From positions 1 to 8,623 of the forward strand of contig MHWG01000012.1 of assembly GCA_001824005.1 (NCBI GenBank): a DNA stretch of 8,623 nucleotides, given 5' to 3'. Source of the DNA: Candidatus Zambryskibacteria bacterium RIFCSPLOWO2_01_FULL_47_14. Lineage in GTDB: Bacteria > Patescibacteria > Paceibacteria > UBA9973 > Zambryskibacteraceae. A program made the position numbers and the translations under genes. Shown piece after piece: positions 5,210 to 8,623 of the stretch (the stretch's first letter is position 1; every line of letters starts with the position of its first letter). The notes beneath the pieces are model-generated. The model made no database searches. It saw only the letters and a program-made list of their open reading frames with translations, and had not been told where the DNA came from.

Positions 5210-5763
5210 AACCATTCTCTTAAATACTTATCGTTTTCCAGCTCATCGACAATCAAATAGAGTAGGTCTTTCCCTATTCCGAAATCAGTTTTCAACAGTG
5301 CAATTACATCTTCACAATCATATGGATAAGCCCAGACACTCTCCTGCAAGGGGTAAAATTCTGCTGATTTAAATAAAGTCCTGATTTGGTCGCGGATTTG
5401 TCGCTTTTTATCTGGGATATCGAAAATGAATACTCGCCATTTGCCATCCCATTTTTTGGGTTTTTTAAATTTAAAATTCTCAAATTCCCATCTTCGCAAC
5501 TTCGCTTGACCGGCCAACGTAAGTTCATAAAACTTGCCGTTGAATTTCATCAGCCCCTTCTTGACCATCTTGCTTGCGGAAAAACCAACATACTCTTTTT
5601 GCCTCCTGTTTGGAATAAGCCCAAGCTTTGCCATGGCCCCAATCACATTTGGGGCAAGCAGACCCGCGCCCAATATGCCGGCAGTGGCTACTGTGGCCAG
5701 TATAACTTGCTGCAAGTGTTTCCTTTTGCTCCTTTTCCTGCTTTTTTGCTCCAGTTTACCCAT
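5197..5763 (-). CDS. PaaX-like regulator with winged-helix and Cas2-fold domains
   Basis: The 188 residues begin with a very basic tail (residues 2-16), then a hydrophobic helix-rich stretch (19-50), then a winged-helix-like segment (61-92, SASKMVKKGLMKFNGKFYELT) and a ferredoxin-like domain shared by PaaX and Cas2 (about 106-186: KWRVFIFDIPDKKRQIRDQI, LQESVWAYPYD, LLYLIVDELE). PaaX is a repressor of phenylacetate catabolism, but no such genes are near; related proteins are often labelled Cas2 in Patescibacteria, yet there is no CRISPR array or other cas gene here. A DNA-binding regulator, probably controlling itself, is inferred. The ATG at 5761-5763 lies in a 10-bp inverted-repeat arm; GGTGATC nine bases upstream can pair with the usual 16S 3' end. 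It follows the ComEC metallo-hydrolase gene by 68 bp on the same strand. Confidence 0.8.
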   Translation of the reverse strand: MGKLEQKSRKRSKRKHLQQVILATVATAGILGAGLLAPNVIGAMAKLGLIPNRRQKEYVGFSASKMVKKGLMKFNGKFYELTLAGQAKLRRWEFENFKFKKPKKWDGKWRVFIFDIPDKKRQIRDQIRTLFKSAEFYPLQESVWAYPYDCEDVIALLKTDFGIGKDLLYLIVDELENDKYLREWFKLI

Positions 5764-5802
5764 ACGTTATTAGATCACCACAGTAAGATTATAACGTATG
5801 AT
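5761..5802 (-). promoter_or_regulatory. Palindromic promoter-operator and leader of the PaaX-like gene (repeat B)
   Basis: CATACGTTAT (5761-5770) and ATAACGTATG (5791-5800) form a perfect 10-bp inverted repeat with 20 bp between. On the minus strand one arm overlaps a perfect TATAAT (plus 5788-5793) and the other contains the start codon. Between them is GGTGATC (plus 5773-5779), a Shine-Dalgarno-type site. The predicted transcript starts near 5781, giving an 18-nt leader. A protein dimer bound to both arms would cover the -10 box and the ribosome site, so autorepression is the simplest reading. No good -35 is seen. A 35/42 match lies downstream of the gene at 5140-5181. Confidence 0.65.
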
Positions 5803-5831
5803 GGATTTTTTAAATGTTTTAAGTGTGTGGA

Positions 5832-6626
5832 CTATTTTATTCCTATCATTTCCCCATCCGTTTCGAATTTGATGGTGCCCTTTTCTGCGGTAGAAAATAT
5901 TTTTGATCCCACACGATTTAAAATATTTAAAACTTCTTTATGCGGATGGCCATAAGTATTGTCCTTGCCTGCGGAAATTACCGCGAACTCCGGCGTAACC
6001 GCTTCGGCGAACATTAGCGAGGTCGATGTGCGCGAGCCATGATGCCCAACTTTCAAAACATCGGTATCCAGAATTTCTCGATTCAAATTCAATAAAATAT
6101 TTTCTGTCTTTATCGTCGCATCGCCGGTGAAAAGAAAGGAGGATTCCCCGTAATCGAGCCGCGCCACGACTGATCCGTCATTTGTATCCCATCCGGAAAC
6201 GTCCCGGTCCGGGAAAAGGAGTATTAATTTCACCCCGTCGCCGAAGTCTATTGTCTGTCCTCTCCTCGCGCTCCTCTGGTCCACGTTGAGGCCTGTCTGG
6301 TATCTCTCGGCTACCGCCACAAGACCCGCGGCGTGGTCAGCATCCGGGTGAGTTTCGATGACCACATCTATGTAGCGGTCGCCGAAAGACATTATTTTTC
6401 CCAATTCGGAGAGCACTTTCCTATTCCTTCCTCCGTCGATAAGTACCTGCTTATGCGCCGGCGTGTCGATAAATATCGCGTCCCCCTGCCCCACGTCCAG
6501 GAAATAAACTCGAAGCGTCTCGCCTGGCATTCTCTGCCAAATGGCAAACCATACGAGAATATTGGAAAGAATCAGTACCCCCACTACGACTTCCCTAATG
6601 TGCCCTCTTATCCATTTAGAATTCAT
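5832..6626 (-). CDS. ComEC C-terminal metallo-beta-lactamase domain as a separate gene
   Basis: This is the hydrolase part of ComEC/Rec2, the DNA-uptake channel, thought in full-length ComEC to degrade the non-transported strand. The 264 residues begin with one membrane helix (12-30, EVVVGVLILSNILVWFAIW), exactly the helix that precedes this domain in fused ComEC, then LRVYFLDVGQGDAIFIDT (38-55), the metal motif THPDADHAAG (His93, Asp95, Asp97, His98), NDGSVVARL (149-157), LFTGDAT (Asp169), VGHHGS (His195/196) and DNTYGHP (His227). All metal ligands usual for this subgroup are present, so it should be active, with the domain outside the membrane. It starts 14 bp from the divergent sod gene and is followed by the PaaX-like gene. 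The channel part lies beyond sod at 7215 onward. Confidence 0.9.
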   Translation of the reverse strand: MNSKWIRGHIREVVVGVLILSNILVWFAIWQRMPGETLRVYFLDVGQGDAIFIDTPAHKQVLIDGGRNRKVLSELGKIMSFGDRYIDVVIETHPDADHAAGLVAVAERYQTGLNVDQRSARRGQTIDFGDGVKLILLFPDRDVSGWDTNDGSVVARLDYGESSFLFTGDATIKTENILLNLNREILDTDVLKVGHHGSRTSTSLMFAEAVTPEFAVISAGKDNTYGHPHKEVLNILNRVGSKIFSTAEKGTIKFETDGEMIGIK

Positions 6627-6628
6627 AT

Positions 6629-6634
6629 TATAAT
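6629..6634 (+). promoter_or_regulatory. -10 box of the superoxide dismutase gene, leaderless configuration
   Basis: TATAAT (6629-6634) is followed by six bases and the sod ATG at 6641, so the predicted first transcribed base is the A of the start codon. The core ATTATAAT (6627-6634) is self-complementary, so it also presents TATAAT toward the divergent ComEC hydrolase gene, but immediately before that ATG. No -35 box is evident at 17 bp. Confidence 0.45.
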
Positions 6635-6640
6635 TGTCTC

Positions 6641-7264
6641 ATGGCCAAACAATTCGAAGAAAGGAAATTCAATATCCCAACGCTCAATGGCATTTCCGCG
6701 AAGAATATCGAGGAACACCTGAAGCTCTATGCGGGCTACGTCAAAAACGCCAACGTCATCCTGGCGAAGATCGACGAGTACTCCGAGGACTCCAGTCCGC
6801 TTGTTGGCGCAGGCGAGGAACACGCCTACGCTTTAGGCGAGATAGGGCGGCGCTTCGCCTTCGAATTCGACGGCATGAGAAATCACGAAATTTATTTCTC
6901 GCATTTTGAAAATGGTTCGACTGCGCTCACCACAGACGGTTCTCTAATGAAAGCAGTCCAGGAAGAATGGGGCACATTCGAGAGATGGCTTAAGCGCTTC
7001 AAAACTTTGGCAACTACTCGCGGCACCGGCTGGGCACAACTTCTTTGGGATCCGACCTCGGACAGACTATTAAACAATTGGGTAGACGAACAGCATTTGG
7101 GCCAGCTCTCCGCTTGTGTGCCGATACTCGCACTAGATATGTGGGAGCACTCATACGTTGCCGACTACCAGCCAAGCGGCAAGAAGCAGTACATCGAAGA
7201 CTTTTTTGAGAATCTCAATTGGTCAAATGTCGAGGAGAATTTCTCCAGCGCCATACAAAAATAA
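6641..7264 (+). CDS. Fe/Mn-type superoxide dismutase
   Basis: The enzyme converts superoxide to oxygen and hydrogen peroxide. The 207 residues keep all four metal ligands: His26 (NIEEH), His82 (MRNHEIYF), Asp166 and His170 (LDMWEHSY). GTGWAQLLWD (128-137) is the usual central signature. Gly78, four residues before His82, and Gln151 (DEQH) sit where manganese enzymes have Gly and their second-sphere Gln, suggesting an Mn-type site. The first helix departs from textbook enzymes: HLKLYAGYV replaces HHxKHHxxYV, one residue shorter, with the second-sphere His30 lost and the gateway Tyr kept (Tyr33). No signal peptide is seen, so it is cytoplasmic. It lies between the two halves of comEC, in the opposite direction, and its 3' end overlaps the channel gene by 50 bp. 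Confidence 0.93.
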   Translation: MAKQFEERKFNIPTLNGISAKNIEEHLKLYAGYVKNANVILAKIDEYSEDSSPLVGAGEEHAYALGEIGRRFAFEFDGMRNHEIYFSHFENGSTALTTDGSLMKAVQEEWGTFERWLKRFKTLATTRGTGWAQLLWDPTSDRLLNNWVDEQHLGQLSACVPILALDMWEHSYVADYQPSGKKQYIEDFFENLNWSNVEENFSSAIQK

Positions 7265-8623
7265 TTCCTGAAGCATAAACCAACGCGATGAGCCATGCTG
7301 AAACGTTTGGAACGGCGAGGGAGGCGAATGGTATGTTGCCCAGGAAATTTGAAACAAAAATAATCCAGGCGAGCAATAAATGTGCGAGATACGCCAGAGG
7401 CAGAGCGAGAAACGCGCTTACGTAAGAGAGTGTTGCGGCCGCGAAGCCCACAAACATGGTGTAAGGGATGATGAGAAGCACCAAGACGTTTGCCGGAAGT
7501 GAAACGACGGAGAAATCCCCTATCGAATAGATTAGGAGCGGCAATACGGTAAGCTGGGTACCAATCGTCGTGGCCACAACCTCTTTCAACTTCGACCATT
7601 TCTCTGGTATAAATTTCAAATACTTATGAACTATCGGCACGACATAGATGAGCGCGAGAGTGGCGAGGAAACTAAGTTCGAAAGAGGGGTCGAAGACAAG
7701 AATCTTCGGATTCTCAAGAAGCATGATGAAACCCGCGAAAACGAGTGCTCTCGGCGCGGAGTACTTCCTGCCGAGCATCTTGGCTAGAATGACGGTAAGC
7801 ACCATGATGGCCGCGCGCACCACCGTCGCTTCCGCTCCGGTCATGATGACGAAGAGGAGAATGGCTATGATCGAAAGCCAATTGTTCCGGAAAACTTTTC
7901 TTATAAAATCCGCAATCAGAGCAATGTTATAACCGGACAGCACAACAATGTGAATTATACCGGCCTTGCGGAATTCTTCGAGAATATCCTTCGGCATAGC
8001 ATCGCGTCCAGAGACTAGAAGACCAGAGAGGAGCGAGGCGTACGGTTCGGAGAAATTTTCTCGAATTTTGCCCACGAAACTGTGTTTGATTTTGAGCAGA
8101 GCAGATTTTATTTTGTTACCGTGGCCGGAAGAAATTATCTCCACTTTGGCGAAGCTCATAGTGGAGTAAATATCGTCTTTGGCAAGATACGCCGGATAAT
8201 CGAAATCTTCTATCATCTCGGGGATTTTGAATTTCCCATCGATCTTTACCCTGTCGCCGTATTGAACGGGCGAGTAAATGTCCGTGCTCACCAGCGCTCT
8301 TTCTCTGTTGTCGGATTTGAAGACGAATCGCGTTGCATTGTCTCTCTGTTCGGGCTCGCTTACGACAACTCCCTCACGAAGCGGTAACGCCGCTTCGTGG
8401 AAATCCTTCACGGCATAACGCAAACTCCCAAGGCCGAAAGAAATGAGAGCCAAGGCGACGAACAAAATTTCTTTTTCTATCTTTCCCGTCCAAACTTTTT
8501 CTCCGAGCATCATGGCAAGAGCCGTAACGATAAAAAAAGTTGAAACAACCGGCGTTAAGAAAATGAATGAGGAAACGAAAATGCCGAAGGCAAAACTAAA
8601 AATGCTTATAAGAATCGCGCGGT
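7215..8623 (-). CDS. comEC: ComEC membrane channel part without hydrolase domain (5' end beyond window)
   Basis: ComEC is the inner-membrane channel that brings single-stranded DNA into the cytoplasm during natural transformation. The first visible ATG pair (8508-8513) is not the start: the frame stays open to the window edge and its upstream 36 codons encode two hydrophobic segments typical of the ComEC N-terminus (RAILISIFSFAFGIFVSS near the edge), so only a few residues are likely missing. The OB-fold-like domain (DUF4131 type) follows (EGVVVSEPEQRD...GDRVKIDGKF), then the Competence domain starting with SLLSGLLVSGRDAMP and IIHIVVLSGYNIALIADF, and a chain of membrane helices ending at WLIALVYASGIIFVW. 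The protein stops after RWRNSPRHLTN, with the last 16 residues encoded opposite sod. The hydrolase domain is absent and is encoded separately at 5832-6626. Confidence 0.93.
   Translation of the reverse strand, partial: RAILISIFSFAFGIFVSSFIFLTPVVSTFFIVTALAMMLGEKVWTGKIEKEILFVALALISFGLGSLRYAVKDFHEAALPLREGVVVSEPEQRDNATRFVFKSDNRERALVSTDIYSPVQYGDRVKIDGKFKIPEMIEDFDYPAYLAKDDIYSTMSFAKVEIISSGHGNKIKSALLKIKHSFVGKIRENFSEPYASLLSGLLVSGRDAMPKDILEEFRKAGIIHIVVLSGYNIALIADFIRKVFRNNWLSIIAILLFVIMTGAEATVVRAAIMVLTVILAKMLGRKYSAPRALVFAGFIMLLENPKILVFDPSFELSFLATLALIYVVPIVHKYLKFIPEKWSKLKEVVATTIGTQLTVLPLLIYSIGDFSVVSLPANVLVLLIIPYTMFVGFAAATLSYVSAFLALPLAYLAHLLLAWIIFVSNFLGNIPFASLAVPNVSAWLIALVYASGIIFVWRWRNSPRHLTN

Noticed and set aside
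5197..5763. A CRISPR-Cas locus, suggested by the Cas2-like domain
   Set aside because: There is no repeat-spacer array and no cas1 or effector gene, and the winged-helix segment before the domain fits a PaaX-like regulator.
6916..6928. TTCGACTGCGCTC inside sod, nearly identical (12 of 13) to 3128-3140 in the rpsG-membrane-protein gap
   Set aside because: In sod it encodes ordinary family residues (GSTAL), so a dispersed-repeat copy there cannot be told from chance.

Overview
This window looks like chromosomal DNA from a member of the Patescibacteria (Candidate Phyla Radiation), most likely a Parcubacteria-type lineage. That placement is an inference. It rests on the compact layout, the protein flavour (EF-Tu with RGITIALSH and DAPGHADY, a PaaX/Cas2-like protein, a ComEC split in two, a Fe/Mn-SOD of the NIEEH...MRNHEIYF type), the scarcity of Shine-Dalgarno sites and several apparently leaderless starts. 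No rRNA, tRNA, CRISPR array or transposase gene was seen.

Left part (1-4190, minus strand): a str ribosomal operon read right to left as rpsL (S12), rpsG (S7), a 134-residue two-membrane-segment protein of unknown function, fusA (EF-G) and the start of tuf (EF-Tu, cut by the window edge). The extra membrane gene between rpsG and fusA is not part of the classical operon. Most gaps carry their own small structure: a 60-bp nested inverted repeat before rpsL, 7-bp tandem repeats between rpsL and rpsG, a perfect 11-bp hairpin across the rpsG stop, a promoter-like sequence before fusA, and a tuf leader with a promoter, a possible 23-codon leader peptide and four 9-bp repeats.

Middle (4191-5065): a small M50-type intramembrane metalloprotease (minus) and rpmB (bL28, plus) diverge from a 20-bp gap in which both -10 boxes sit about one helical turn or less from the start codons, suggesting leaderless or nearly leaderless transcripts.

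Right part (5066-8623): a PaaX-like winged-helix/Cas2-fold protein is bracketed by two related 42-bp palindromic repeats. One is its own promoter, ribosome site and start codon; the other lies downstream, in front of a 24-codon open frame. This autoregulator-with-duplicated-leader arrangement is the most unusual signal in the window. Beyond it lies a DNA-uptake protein ComEC divided in two: the metallo-beta-lactamase part (5832-6626) and the membrane channel part (7215 to beyond 8623), both on the minus strand, with a superoxide dismutase gene in the opposite orientation wedged exactly between them. The ComEC membrane part ends inside the antisense of the sod 3' end (50-bp overlap), as expected if sod had landed in an intact comEC.

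No stretch over 300 bases lacks a gene; the largest gap is the 205-bp tuf leader (291-495).
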